64,000 bases of DNA from Batrachochytrium dendrobatidis JAM81 (GCF_000203795.2 NW_006281104.1:1105133-1169132), one strand, 5' to 3'. Numbered from the stretch's first letter, positions 46,956 through 56,944 are shown. A program made the numbers and translations. The notes: a model not told the origin generated them from the sequence alone.

Positions 46956-47390
46956 TTAGCCCATCTTTGACTTTTTGTACTTTTGTAATCGTCCTCTTTC
47001 GATATCTGAATTATTAGTGTAGTTATTGCGATATCTCAGTCGTTCGGACTCCTTGTTTTGAGTATAGTAATTTCTATACCATTTTTTCAATTGTTCTTGT
47101 TGTTGTTCCGAATACAAATCCCAATTCTTGACGCATTGTAAATAGTCTTTGTAATTCTTGATTGAATCGATAAATGTCATTTACTATTACTCTAGAAATA
47201 GGCTTCTTGAAATATCTTGCGTCTTTTGTTTTTAGGTTCTGGAACTCTTTCCAATTCTTGCCAATTCCCGTTTATTACGTCTTTCCCTGTTTGACATTGG
47301 TCGTTCTCTTTCAACTTGTTCATTTGTATGTGTCAGATGCTTCAATCTTTTTGAGTTGGTAGTATTTATATGTCTTTTTTAGTTCTTGGC
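46956..47390 (-). pseudogene. Truncated small ORF and integrase 3' end (left module)
   Basis: Close copy of 51058-51475. It has the ~70-aa Lys/Tyr-rich ORF (MTFIDSIKNYKDYLQC, 47180..46956) and then the 3' end of the integrase gene. The match stops at AGTTCTTG (47388), where terminal repeat L2 starts. In the intact module the integrase continues from that point. This module was therefore cut by the insertion, or the tandem arrival, of the next element. Confidence 0.85.
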
Positions 47391-47730
47391 AGTAGTATAG
47401 GTAGGGCACCCGATGATACCACTTTTTTTAGGCGAGAGTATCTGCTAAATTCAGTCAAAGGTTGATGAGATATTTTGTATGACATTTCTGTCCAAAATGA
47501 TTTTAGCTTTTAGAATCTATACAGAATCTGATTGCCTGAAATTGTAGGTTGTATTCTGTGCAAGATTCTTACCGAAATATACAATTGAATGATACCAGTT
47601 TGATTTAAAAAGTGACTCTGATAAATTATTTAAACAACCATTTATCTGAGATGGCAAACAATTTAAAAGAATTGCTTGTAAGTTTGGATGATGAGGAGCT
47701 CTCTGTGCCATATTCATACTCAATGGTCGC
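47391..47730 (+). repeat. Terminal repeat, copy L2
   Basis: Opens AGTAGTATAG, then GGGCACC and GATGATACCA. After a diverged middle it repeats GAATGATACCAGTTT (47585) and ends with GAGCTCTCTGTGCCATATTC (47697), a box shared with L1 and the right end. So each end is built of two related sub-units. The effector gene starts 96 bp further on. Confidence 0.75.
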
Positions 47731-47825
47731 AATTGAAATATCAGAGCGAGGTTTTAACATGTATGGTTGCCACGTGATGGAGGCGTATAAAAATAAAATC
47801 CACACTGAAATTCTTTACTTTTAAA

Positions 47826-49418
47826 ATGTCAACTCCAATTGAAAATGCCGACAGAAGAGCCAACGAAGCAGCTGAAAGTCTCCGAATAGCTGAAGAAGAC
47901 CTCAGACACTGGAAAACTGCCAACCCTCAAGACTTTACCAGTGCCGGTTACATGGCTCTCTCTGCTGAAGTCACTGCTTGTAGAGCAGTATTGGCAGGAG
48001 CCCAAAGAAACTACAACAATACTCTTGCAGCACAAAGCGCAAGAATTTCGGCCGGTGTGATAGCTGAGCAAAGAATCACCCTACAGGAATATTTGCAAAC
48101 AATCCCTCCACTTCCCACGTATTCCAATACTTTGCCAGGTCCCACTTCCACAAAACCACCAGGTGTCCGACATCCACAATGGACTCTGCATTGGGAAACA
48201 TTTGGACAAGAAGTGATGGATTTTGTTTGCACGGAAATTGAACCTGTTACAGAAACAGTTTTACCTCCCGTGTTTGAAATGCTTGACACTGAAATTCGAA
48301 CAGAAGTTCCAGCTCTTCAAATGTTTATTTCGCAAAACTATTTGCGTCCTGTTGCCATTCACTTTGGTGCTACAGTCGTTACTACTGAATTCGGAAATTA
48401 TGTTGGCAGTACGGACAGCCATTTTGAAAGAAACGGAAAAACGATCATCATTAACGAATACAAAGGCAAATGGAGTTTGAATCCAGAATGGTTTGAAAAT
48501 GGCCGTATTGACCAACTCAACATCAATCATTACATACGGGATGCAATTGTCCAGCTTTACACTTATATGGTTCTGAATCGTCTGCAGTACGGAATTTTGA
48601 CCTCTTCGGAATATACATTCTTCTTCAAAAGAGTCAAAGTTGAAGATTCTTCAGATGGGTTTGAACAGTTGTTTATTTCAACTGGAATTGCCCGCACTGC
48701 TACAAACCCTACGGTGCTTCAAAGTATCGCTTACTTTTTGTCTTTAGCAGATGGAACCCTATGTACATCGCCTCCTCCTTCACCACTACGACAATCTCCG
48801 AGAAATAGCAGACCATCAAGTACGAGAAATTCACCTTCAACTCTGAGAAAAATGGTAGAAACAACAAACTTTGCGTCTGGCAACGAAGATGGCTCTGTTC
48901 CTATTCAAAAAGACGCTGATTCATCTTACGAATCTGCTTTTGCTTTGGAAGATTTTAATATCAAATCAGTTTTGGGAAGTGGAAGAACAAAGGTTTATTA
49001 TGAAGCAAAGCATCAACTCGCTCTTAAAAGCATAGACCTTTGGAAACAATCCAACATGCTTGCTGAATTACACAACGAAATTGAAATTTATTGCTTACTC
49101 TCGGACCTCCAAGGAAGATTTATTCCCAAACTTGTATTGCATGGCTACTGGGAAGGCGGCATGTATTGTATAGGATTTTCGCTGTGCGGTACTGTTCCCG
49201 AAGCGCTTTCTGAATCACAAAAGCAGTCTGTTTTGTCAAATATTGATGCTATACACAAACTTGGAATTATTCACAACGATATCAAAAAGGAAAATATCTT
49301 GGTTGATGAAAATGGAATGGTCTACTTGATAGACTTTGGATTTGCGACTCTAAATTCTTGCGAGGATGCACAGCAAGATGAGAGGAATCAGTTGTTGAAC
49401 TGTATAGAATGTCTTTAA
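47826..49418 (+). CDS. Crinkler-type effector: nuclease-like domain fused to protein kinase
   Basis: An uninterrupted 530-aa ORF. Residues ~1-90 are charged and coiled-coil-like. A restriction-endonuclease-like domain spans ~110-300, with TEFGNYVGSTDSHF and the acidic/Lys core INEYKGKW (~209-217). A Ser/Pro-rich linker (~310-345) leads into a kinase domain from ~375: GSGRTKVY loop, LALKSID Lys, HNDIKKENILVDENG catalytic loop, LIDFGFA. The chain ends 27 residues after DFG, so the C-lobe is very short. Nuclease-kinase fusions of this sort are known among Crinkler/RHS-type toxins and effectors. HRD is HND; the catalytic Asp and Asn are kept. It sits just inside terminal repeat L2. There is no CRN header or signal peptide. 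Confidence 0.7.
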   Translation: MSTPIENADRRANEAAESLRIAEEDLRHWKTANPQDFTSAGYMALSAEVTACRAVLAGAQRNYNNTLAAQSARISAGVIAEQRITLQEYLQTIPPLPTYSNTLPGPTSTKPPGVRHPQWTLHWETFGQEVMDFVCTEIEPVTETVLPPVFEMLDTEIRTEVPALQMFISQNYLRPVAIHFGATVVTTEFGNYVGSTDSHFERNGKTIIINEYKGKWSLNPEWFENGRIDQLNINHYIRDAIVQLYTYMVLNRLQYGILTSSEYTFFFKRVKVEDSSDGFEQLFISTGIARTATNPTVLQSIAYFLSLADGTLCTSPPPSPLRQSPRNSRPSSTRNSPSTLRKMVETTNFASGNEDGSVPIQKDADSSYESAFALEDFNIKSVLGSGRTKVYYEAKHQLALKSIDLWKQSNMLAELHNEIEIYCLLSDLQGRFIPKLVLHGYWEGGMYCIGFSLCGTVPEALSESQKQSVLSNIDAIHKLGIIHNDIKKENILVDENGMVYLIDFGFATLNSCEDAQQDERNQLLNCIECL

Positions 49419-49674
49419 CACAGTCAATTTCCATATAATACTCTGTACCATCTGTATTTTGACTTTTAGTTATGTGGTAAGAAATAGTACAAATCCAAAA
49501 TTTGGCGAAAAAAGTAGATGTACAAGTGAGTTTACACATTTGGAAATATTCAAGGTATTGTTAATGAATCTAAAATTGCTGATTGGAAAACGGGCATAAT
49601 TTGTTGGATATGTTCTGATGATATGCGAGTCTTGTAATTTCTGCCATTAGAAGAAAAAAGGAGGCCATCATCTC

Positions 49675-49737
49675 TTACAATTGTAATTTTGAGGCTCTTA
49701 CATTATTACAATTGTAATCTAATATTACAATTGTAAT
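49675..49737. promoter_or_regulatory. Three copies of a perfect palindrome before an ORF
   Basis: TTACAATTGTAA occurs at 49675-49686, 49706-49717 and 49725-49736. The last two extend to the 14-bp palindrome ATTACAATTGTAAT. Spacing between starts is 31 and 19 bp. The last copy ends 19-20 bp before the ATG at 49756. Clustered perfect dyads this close to a start look like binding sites for a dimeric DNA-binding protein. Function inferred only. Confidence 0.6.
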
Positions 49738-49755
49738 TTCCATTGTTTACTATAA

Positions 49756-50046
49756 ATGTCTGAACAGCTTATCACCTGGATTAGAAGAGTTGCTACTCTA
49801 AATGATTCAGATTTGGAAGAAGAGCTCAATTTGATCAACAAGAATTCACTCAATGTATTTGCAAGAGTAATCAGTCATACACACCATCCAGAATTAGATT
49901 TTCATACAGAAATGGAACGTATGAAGCACATCCACATGCAGATACAATCGATTTATTGGTTTCTATTGGAGTATACATTATCTGCCATCAATTCGGAAAC
50001 ACCAGTCAGTTCTCATATGGATGACAATACTAGAATCAAGGTATGA
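49756..50046 (+). CDS. Unrecognised ORF behind the palindrome array
   Basis: A 96-aa ORF (MSEQLITWIRRVATLNDSDL...). It is mostly helical with acidic patches and His-rich middle (SHTHHPELDFHTEMERMKHIHMQ). A GTATGA donor-like site follows its last codons, so it may be exon 1 of a gene continuing into 50118-50480. Its start resembles that of the ORF at 44264 in the left module. Nothing else is recognised. Confidence 0.45.
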   Translation: MSEQLITWIRRVATLNDSDLEEELNLINKNSLNVFARVISHTHHPELDFHTEMERMKHIHMQIQSIYWFLLEYTLSAINSETPVSSHMDDNTRIKV

Positions 50047-50117
50047 ACCAGACGAATTACTATTTACAAGTCTGAATTACCTGGCAAGAATCGCCTCATG
50101 GTCCATTACCAAAATAT

Positions 50118-50480
50118 TTGCAAACTAGACAATTCATTGGACAAGACCTGGTTGCCTTGAAAGGATGCTTTCCAAATCAAAAAGAATTCAATGACTATAC
50201 TCTAAAAGCATTTAAATGGAACTATACGATGTGTCATTTATACATTGGATATCGTTGGTTTCTGAATGACTATCCTGTGTTTGTTTATTCTACTTTGCCT
50301 TGGACAACTATTCGCAGTGAATGTACTCGCTGTAGAAGATGGATAGACAGCGATGAAACAAAAAGTTTACCTACTTCAGATTTACGTTTTCATTCTGAAA
50401 AGGAAGTTTATCACCATATCGGGAAAGTCAAAATGAAACTGAAACAAGCAAATTCCCTTTCAGCCTTCATTCCTTTGTGA
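50118..50480 (+). CDS. Unrecognised ORF, possible second exon of the preceding gene
   Basis: A 120-aa ORF with aromatic-rich segments (FKWNYTMCHLYIGYRWFLNDYP) and a small Cys cluster (SECTRCRRW) followed by acidic residues. The CTRC pair could be half of a zinc site; the other half is not visible. It is cargo-side of the element and convergent with the integrase. Function unknown. Confidence 0.4.
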   Translation: MQTRQFIGQDLVALKGCFPNQKEFNDYTLKAFKWNYTMCHLYIGYRWFLNDYPVFVYSTLPWTTIRSECTRCRRWIDSDETKSLPTSDLRFHSEKEVYHHIGKVKMKLKQANSLSAFIPL

Positions 50481-50636
50481 AGATGACAAAGTTGAAGCTC
50501 AAGTAAAAGGTGAAATGGTTATTTTTACGAGTCTTGCCAATTTGAACATTTAAAAATAAAGCAAGTTTTGGAGTCGAAGCTCCTATTTACAATATATACA
50601 ACCAAATCTTTTAATCTTACAATATTCTTACTATTG

Positions 50637-50942
50637 TCAATCAATTATACAAATCTTGATCGACTTGTTTAACTTTTTTGAATTCAACCAATTTCTGATA
50701 TTGTTTGTAACCATTGGAACAATTGGTGTTATTACACCGTTTCTAATGACTTGTGTTATCCAATATACTGCTAATTGTTTAGAGTGACTCGTGTAATCAA
50801 CAGAAATACCAGTTAAATCTTGTTTTAAATTAATCTGAAATAGAAATACTTTTGTATAAGTTGGTTTATCAAGATAAATATAACAATCAACATTCCTTGT
50901 TTTGAACAATCCTAAAACTTTTATTCTGTAAAAAACACTCAA
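50637..50942 (-). CDS. Unrecognised small ORF between cargo and integrase
   Basis: A 101-aa ORF (MSVFYRIKVLGLFKTRNVDCYIYLD...). It is beta-rich and Lys/Asn-rich. It reads in the same direction as the small ORF, integrase and polymerase, so it could be the last gene of that transcription block. No family recognised. Confidence 0.35.
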   Translation of the reverse strand: MSVFYRIKVLGLFKTRNVDCYIYLDKPTYTKVFLFQINLKQDLTGISVDYTSHSKQLAVYWITQVIRNGVITPIVPMVTNNIRNWLNSKKLNKSIKICIID

Positions 50943-51051
50943 GTTTCAACTGTCTTGAAGTCTTTCATTTGCTATCAAGTTAATTTTCATTTAAAATTCA
51001 ATTTAAATCAACTATTTGTTTGAGGTTGAATGAAAGCAATTCACAGTGTGA

Positions 51052-51267
51052 TTAGGCTTTTTTGTACTTTTGTAATCGTCCTCTTTCGATATCTGAATTA
51101 TTAGCGTAGTTATTGCGATATCTCAGTCGTTTGGACTCCTTGTTTTGAGTATAGTAATTTCTATACCATTTTTTCAATTGTTCTTGTTGTTGTTCCGAAT
51201 ATAAATCCCAATTCTTGGCGCATTGTAGATAGTCTTTGTAGTTCTTGATTGAATCGATAAATGTCAT
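51052..51267 (-). CDS. Conserved 71-aa Lys/Tyr-rich ORF beside the integrase
   Basis: MTFIDSIKNYKDYLQCAKNWDLYSEQQQEQLKKWYRNYY...KYKKA. It is present in all three copies of this module in the window: here, 46956-47180 (nearly identical) and a degenerate plus-strand copy from 59401. It always sits directly 3' of the integrase. It is highly basic with repeated R/Y-N-N motifs, so DNA binding is possible. Conservation of frame in two copies supports it being a real gene. Function unknown. Confidence 0.6.
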   Translation of the reverse strand: MTFIDSIKNYKDYLQCAKNWDLYSEQQQEQLKKWYRNYYTQNKESKRLRYRNNYANNSDIERGRLQKYKKA

Positions 51268-51406
51268 TTACTATTACTCTAGAAAATAAGTTCCTTGAAA
51301 TATCTTGCGTCTTTTGTTTTTAGGTTCTGGAATTCTTTCCAGTTCTTCCAATTCCCGTTTATTACGTCTTTCCTTGTTTGACATTGGTCGTTCTCTTTCA
51401 ACTTGT

Positions 51407-52144
51407 TCATTTGTATGTGTCAGATGATTCAATCTTTTTGAGTTGGTAGTATTTAAAAGTCTTTTTTAGTTCTTGACCATTGTTATCAACAAGTGAATAT
51501 GAATATCCATTTCCATTCACTACATTGTATATGGACTGACTGTAACTTGGTTCATACCCTTTGGTGAATGTTCCTTTTTCTATCAAGATTCTCACTTTGT
51601 CCCCAATTTTGATTTGAGTATTTAATGCCTTGGATTTAATTGTACCAGTTTTTGGATTTGCTTGGTATCTTGATTCAGGAGTATCATTAATGCTACGATG
51701 ATGCGTATGATTGTAATTGTATACGATATCTTCCAAGACATCAATGTACTTGTTAGTACTTCTGGACTCTTGGTATTTGCTAATGAAACTTTCCAATGTT
51801 CGGTCGAACCTCTCAATTAAGCCTTGTCTGTTATGATCACCGACATTGACTGTAATTTGGCGAACAACATACTCTTTTAACAGTTGTTGGAAGCTATTGT
51901 TTAAAAATTCGGTCCCATTATCGCTTTGAACAAGAATAGGCTTCCTGGCAGCAAATACAAACCGCATTGCCTCTGTAGTTTGAGATTTGCTCTTAATAGC
52001 AACAACAAATGCTTTTCTACTGAATACATCAACTCCACAAAAGAGGTATTTGAATCCAGCATTCCATCTTGAATACTTGGAAAAGTCAATCAAATCAATC
52101 TGCCACTGGTCATTGACTGAATACACGTTGATACTCTTGAACAA
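51407..52144 (-). CDS. Retroviral-type DDE integrase of Polinton type
   Basis: A 245-aa ORF. The rve core has D17 (WQIDLID), D75 (VQSDNGTEF) and E111 (GLIERFDRTLE), with 35 residues between the second and third: a complete D,D-35-E triad. The NTGFKYLF-like start and CGVDVFSRKAFVVAIKSK follow the family. The C-terminal part (IKIGDKVRILIEKGTFTKGYEPSYS...YSYSLVDNNGQELKKTFKYYQL) is the chromo/SH3-like tail usual for Polinton and Gypsy integrases. The N-terminal zinc-binding part is not visible in frame, so the start is unclear and the gene may be 5'-truncated. It is the best preserved gene of the replication module. Confidence 0.85.
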   Translation of the reverse strand: MFKSINVYSVNDQWQIDLIDFSKYSRWNAGFKYLFCGVDVFSRKAFVVAIKSKSQTTEAMRFVFAARKPILVQSDNGTEFLNNSFQQLLKEYVVRQITVNVGDHNRQGLIERFDRTLESFISKYQESRSTNKYIDVLEDIVYNYNHTHHRSINDTPESRYQANPKTGTIKSKALNTQIKIGDKVRILIEKGTFTKGYEPSYSQSIYNVVNGNGYSYSLVDNNGQELKKTFKYYQLKKIESSDTYK

Positions 52145-52331
52145 GGTTTTGCTTTTTGGTTTCTAATGTAGTTGATGTACTTGTTGTTTTTGAAGAAAAT
52201 CCTAAACTGTTTTCATTAGCACTTGTTTGTCGAGTTTCAGATATAGTTTTTGCGCTGAAAGGAGTCCCGTCTTTGGATTGTAGTATAATTCATACAACTG
52301 TTCCATTAACTAAATACAAGATAATGATTTC

Positions 52332-55300
52332 TTATAATTTGGTTGAAAATGTTTGAAACCCAATTCTGAATCCATTGTCATTAAGCAATTTCATTCCTGT
52401 CTTGGTTAATGAATACGTGTTCATCTGATTATTCTTGACTCTGAATCCATTGTTAACAAATTCCTGAGTAGAATTACCTTTTAAAGCATCCACATACTTT
52501 TGTTTTGTGATTTCATTTTGTTTCTTGTTAATTCCCTTTTGAACTGAATTTGTTTTCATCACAATAGTACATTTTACTGGCCAATGATATAATACAGTTT
52601 CCTTCATATTCCAACTTGAACAGACCCGGTGTTCTGCTGTCATACACCTTATTTTCAATGGTATCGTCTCTTTCCAACCACAGATGCCGATTCTTTTTAA
52701 ATTCATCTTTTAAGCTTGGTTTTATGACTTCTAACGATTCATCAGATATAGCAATGTAAGCAGAATCAGTGTCCATCATACAGTACTGATAATCACTTTT
52801 GTCAATGGAATAATCAATAGAGTCGTGATAAAATTGAAGCATTCGTAGTTTCGCTAATTGATACACTTGAAATCTAATGTGAATAGGTAAACTTTGTTTG
52901 AACGACATCTTTTTGAAACGAAACTCGCATCCTTGGTTAAGGTCTTGATGTTCAATGTAATTATTCCTTCTGATGTTTTTGATGTAGTTATCTCCAGTAA
53001 CAATCTTGACTGTCTCGTGCTTCAAGAAATCTGTGATGCATTTACCATAAGATGAATTTCCCATCAATTTCATCATTTCTCCACGTAATTTATAACCAGG
53101 ACTTGTATCTCGGACTCTTCACTCATTTGATACTTGCTCAGAAAACGACTTGAAATGTGCTTTACGTTCATATCTTACAGCGAAAGTAATATTTGAAACA
53201 ACCAATCCATGCTCAAGATACCATTTCAGCAGTTTAGTAGCAAACATCATCGTCTCACCAAACATACTTTCAACTAATCTGTTACTTTTGTAATCTGGTT
53301 TGGCATGTGCCTGTGTCAAAGCTTAAATCATTGCATGTAATCTCAACATTCTTGAATATGGGAGGCATTTCAGCAAAGTATTCCTTTAAATGCTCAGGAA
53401 CAGCAATATCACATTCTATCATTCCAAAGAACGTGTTATCCAAGACATCTTTCAGAATATCGGGATAGACTTGAACTACTTGGTGCTCACCACACGGCAT
53501 ATCTTGACTTATCGCCCACAGATATAAAGCATTGGTATCATATCCAAGTATTCCCTGACAAGGCTTTCCTTTTCTAATTCTGGTCGTCTTTTTCTTGATA
53601 ATGATGAAATACGATACTTGGACCACCAACCAGATTATCTCTGTATTTGTGGTACAATTCGTCATTCCCTTTGAATAACTGAAACTCGCAGTCTTTGCTT
53701 TTTGTGTGCCAGAGATATTTCAGAGTGAGTCTAGGAACAAAGATGCCGTCTTTGTGGATATCAAGATTCAACGACTGAAAGAAATTACCCAGTTTCTTTG
53801 TCGCTTCTACACCTGGCTTCGCATCCAAATTGTTGTAGTCGTCCAGCAAATCATACAGGTTGGTGTGAGTGAATACCATTTCATTATAATCGTTTGATGA
53901 AACTGATTCTCCCTTTAGATTGTTGTAAAACCACTTTTTGGATGGAATATGTGAGTGTTTTAAGAACTTGAATGATATCAGAATATTGTGTCAAATCTGG
54001 GTGTTCATCAATGTATTTCGATAAATTCCGAGTTACTTTATGTGGAAATATTCCCTTTTGTGATTGTGTCAAACGTTTTCAAGAACTTGTCAAATAAAGT
54101 ATTTGGTGGTTGAAAAGCAAGAATGTCGTTAAAAGCAAACGATCCATTTGATATCATTCGGTATTTGTTACATTTAATAATGTCATTCACTTGACCGTTT
54201 TCAGGTGAATGAAACTCACAACCCCAAATTGATCTTGTGGTATATCCCATTGTTTGAGAGCTGATTCCTTATTTGCTGTCTTTTCATACAATATGTTCAT
54301 CGTATCTCCAGTTAAAGGATTGATATCTTCTGATTTGTGACACTTTCTACATCAGTGGAAAAAGCATCCCAGAAAGTCATAGATTGTGCTTGATTCTTCA
54401 TCGTAGCCATCAACATTGTATCGTTCAATCTTTTCGCATTGTTCAATATTACGACCTAATTCTCCTTCAATTGAATTAATCCAAGGCTTTTCGCATTTGG
54501 ATACATTTCCATGTTTTTAGAGTGTTTCAAGACTTGTGGAGGGTATTTCTTGATGATGTTAATGTCATATGATGAGCTACTGAAGCCATAAATAGGAAGA
54601 ACATCAAAACATTCTAGTAATTGTAATCTTAATCGTTTCTGAACCTTTGCATCGTCCAAATTGGCCATCATTCCAAAAAACCGAGAATACTTTGAATACA
54701 ACAATTGCAGATATTTGTGTCGTATTTGATCCATTTTGTCATCACTATATCCAAAGCTTCTTCAGTTGTACTTTCAACTGAGATGAATTGAGCCTTGTTT
54801 TCTTCACTTCCAATGAAACTTGTGCTCAAAAGTTTGTGTGTTTCAATGAATGAGCTTCAAGTTGGTCGTAGATTGACTGATTTCAACCAAGTTTCAAAAT
54901 CAAAGTAGATGAAATATGGATAAAATCTCATTTCTTTCGGTATATTAATTCCATTCAATTCAAGATGCTCAAATACATTCAACTTTGGTTGATAATTTCC
55001 ATTTTCAAATATTATCTTTGGTTTTGCACAAACAATTGAGTGTCGTTTTATCTTTTTGAATTCACTAAAGGATGAATGGCATCTGGACATTGAAACACTG
55101 GTTAACTGAGACAAGTTAATAATGGAGGAGAAATGATGGAATTTATGGCTTATATCAGAGTATATATTCAAATTAATAACCTCCTGTATTCTTTACCTGA
55201 ATGTCGTTCCATAACCGCTTTCTTTCCATTGAATCGGTATATGTTGACATTTACAAAGAAATGGCTTTCAATCTCTTTCAATTCTTGAATATCAAGTTTG

Positions 55301-56053
55301 GGATAACACTTCTTTACGTTGGTTTTGTAATAATCCTTGTAAAGATCTTTTGCTTTCTTTGATAATCTGTCTAATCTGATTTCTGGATACTTATAACGAG
55401 CAAAACTACCAAAAATAAAGGTTATTTGTGACATACTAGAATGAAACAATGCTCTTGATATTCTTGATGAAATCAGGTAGAATTACAGATGCGCCTATTG
55501 ATACCTCTGGAATGGGTGTTGTTAAAAGTACACACTCGTAGATATTTTCAATACTCCATTTGGAGTTTGAACACTTCAATTTTTCCAGTATATCATCACC
55601 ATCCAATTGGTTTAGTACCGTATCAATAGTGGAATTAACTAGTGGTGAATCATTGATATTAAAGCAGGTATTATCAGAGGGATAAAACTGAACTCTATCA
55701 TCAGTTTCAATGTTCCTCAGCACATATCCGAATTGAATATTGAACCAGTATCTTAATGCTTGCTTTTTGTGATTCTCTTTGATGGTAAACTTCAATTCAT
55801 CTAAATTTGTAAACAAGTGTCTCGACCAATGAATTGGTTTTGATTTTGGTCAGAACGAATATTTCTTGATATGATATTGTGAAAACAACCGTTGTTCTTG
55901 TCCAGCTTTCTTTCTGTTTGTTTTGTAGCTGTAAAAGTTGGTGATAGGCTTTAGCATCGTCCATTCCACTGAAGATCCCTTGAGTGTGCTTTTGAATCTT
56001 AGTTTAACCTTTCTAGCCCGTCCGACATCCAGATTTGTAATTGAACTAATCAA
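52332..56053 (-). pseudogene. Protein-primed family B DNA polymerase (Polinton type), frameshifted
   Basis: About 3.7 kb reads as one polymerase spread over ten or more ORFs in shifting frames. In order from the 5' end: an N-terminal region with YRRLLI; exonuclease I (YFDFETW, ~54910); exonuclease II (SSSSYDINIIKKYPP, ~54560); the YNNLDAKPGVEA and GGPSIVFH blocks; motif A (GYDTNALYLW, ~53540); motif B (KLMGNSSYGK, ~53060); motif C (MMDTDSAY, ~52775); and TPGLFKLEYEG. These are the pPolB motifs found in Polintons, adenoviruses and linear plasmids. The many frame breaks mean it is dead here, unless sequencing errors are unusually dense. Upstream limit 56053 is approximate. Confidence 0.82.
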
Positions 56054-56322
56054 TTGTTTGTACTAGTTTTCTCTTTCGTCTTGTATTTAATAGCAAATCG
56101 ATATCTCTCAATACCATTTACTTCAAAAAGAACCTTGTACAGACCAACTGTGCTGTCATTTCCTTTAATCAACACAACATTTTCATTCAAATGAATTTGG
56201 GTTTCTTCCAATATGTTTGACATTTCTGATAAACTTGTTTATCATTTGAAAAGAAATTAAATATTCAATTTTATCTTGGATTAAACTTATCAACTATCTA
56301 TGATAGTGGCTGTGACTGAATA

Positions 56323-56670
56323 TTGCATCTTTTATTTTCTAGACTAGATTTAAACAATATGTTGAATTTACCTTGCTCAAATCCGAGATCAAAGTACATC
56401 AACAATTTACTAATGGACACAATTTATCTCGATCCAAGAAATAATCATATCTATCAAGTTGTTGAAAAGCGTGTCAATAATTCGCTGTTGAAAGTAGCGT
56501 ATAATTACGTTGGAAATGAAGAAGCGGTTGTGTTAGATGATGTTCCAGATTCCATGTTTAGACTAGAAAATCCAATCGAGGTTAATCCATCGAAACTATT
56601 AAAAGGCAGAATATTGTTTTTGAAAGAAAAATGCCAGTCTATTATGCGGCATCAACATAAATCACTATAA
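56323..56670 (+). CDS. Unrecognised ORF near the right end of the element
   Basis: A 115-aa ORF (…NNLLMDTIYLDPRNNHIYQVVEKRVNNSLLKVAYNYVGN...). It has a beta-rich core with a Lys-rich end. Reading direction is opposite to the polymerase. It is followed after 14 bases by another ORF, so the two may be one broken gene. No family recognised. Confidence 0.4.
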   Translation: MHLLFSRLDLNNMLNLPCSNPRSKYINNLLMDTIYLDPRNNHIYQVVEKRVNNSLLKVAYNYVGNEEAVVLDDVPDSMFRLENPIEVNPSKLLKGRILFLKEKCQSIMRHQHKSL

Positions 56671-56683
56671 AAGGATTAAAGAA

Positions 56684-56944
56684 ATGATAAGCGATAGTTG
56701 CTATGAAACAAACGATACCATTTATTCACTACATTATGGGTTAGTTGCTTTTTTCAAAAAGCATTATCCAACTTGTGACAATGCGAAGGTTAATCTAGAA
56801 ATGATAGGTTATCGAATCTTTGCAAACATAAAGATGCTGCCAAGAGTCATCGAGAAACAGCAATCATTACAGGAAAAGTTGTACAGAATTGTTATGAGCG
56901 ATGATGATTCTAATTCAGATGATGTGAAAGAAATTATCATGTAA
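56684..56944 (+). CDS. Unrecognised ORF with acidic tail
   Basis: An 86-aa ORF (MISDSCYETNDTIYSLHYGLVAFFKKHYPTCDNAKVNLEMIGYRIFANIKML...). It looks helical and ends in an acidic DDDSNSDD stretch. It follows the ORF at 56323 closely. No known domain seen. The segment 56945-57560 contains no convincing gene. Confidence 0.35.
   Translation: MISDSCYETNDTIYSLHYGLVAFFKKHYPTCDNAKVNLEMIGYRIFANIKMLPRVIEKQQSLQEKLYRIVMSDDDSNSDDVKEIIM

Noticed and set aside
49675..49737. CRISPR-like or satellite array from the repeated palindrome
   Set aside because: Only three short units with unequal spacing and no spacer-like structure; a regulatory dyad cluster fits better.
51407..52144. LTR retrotransposon or endogenous retrovirus integrase
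   Set aside because: No reverse transcriptase, gag or LTRs nearby. The same-strand neighbour is a protein-primed DNA polymerase, which fits Polinton-type elements.
52332..56053. Integrated linear mitochondrial-type plasmid polymerase
   Set aside because: Linear plasmids carry protein-primed PolB but not a DDE integrase; the joint presence with matching terminal repeats favours a Polinton-like source.
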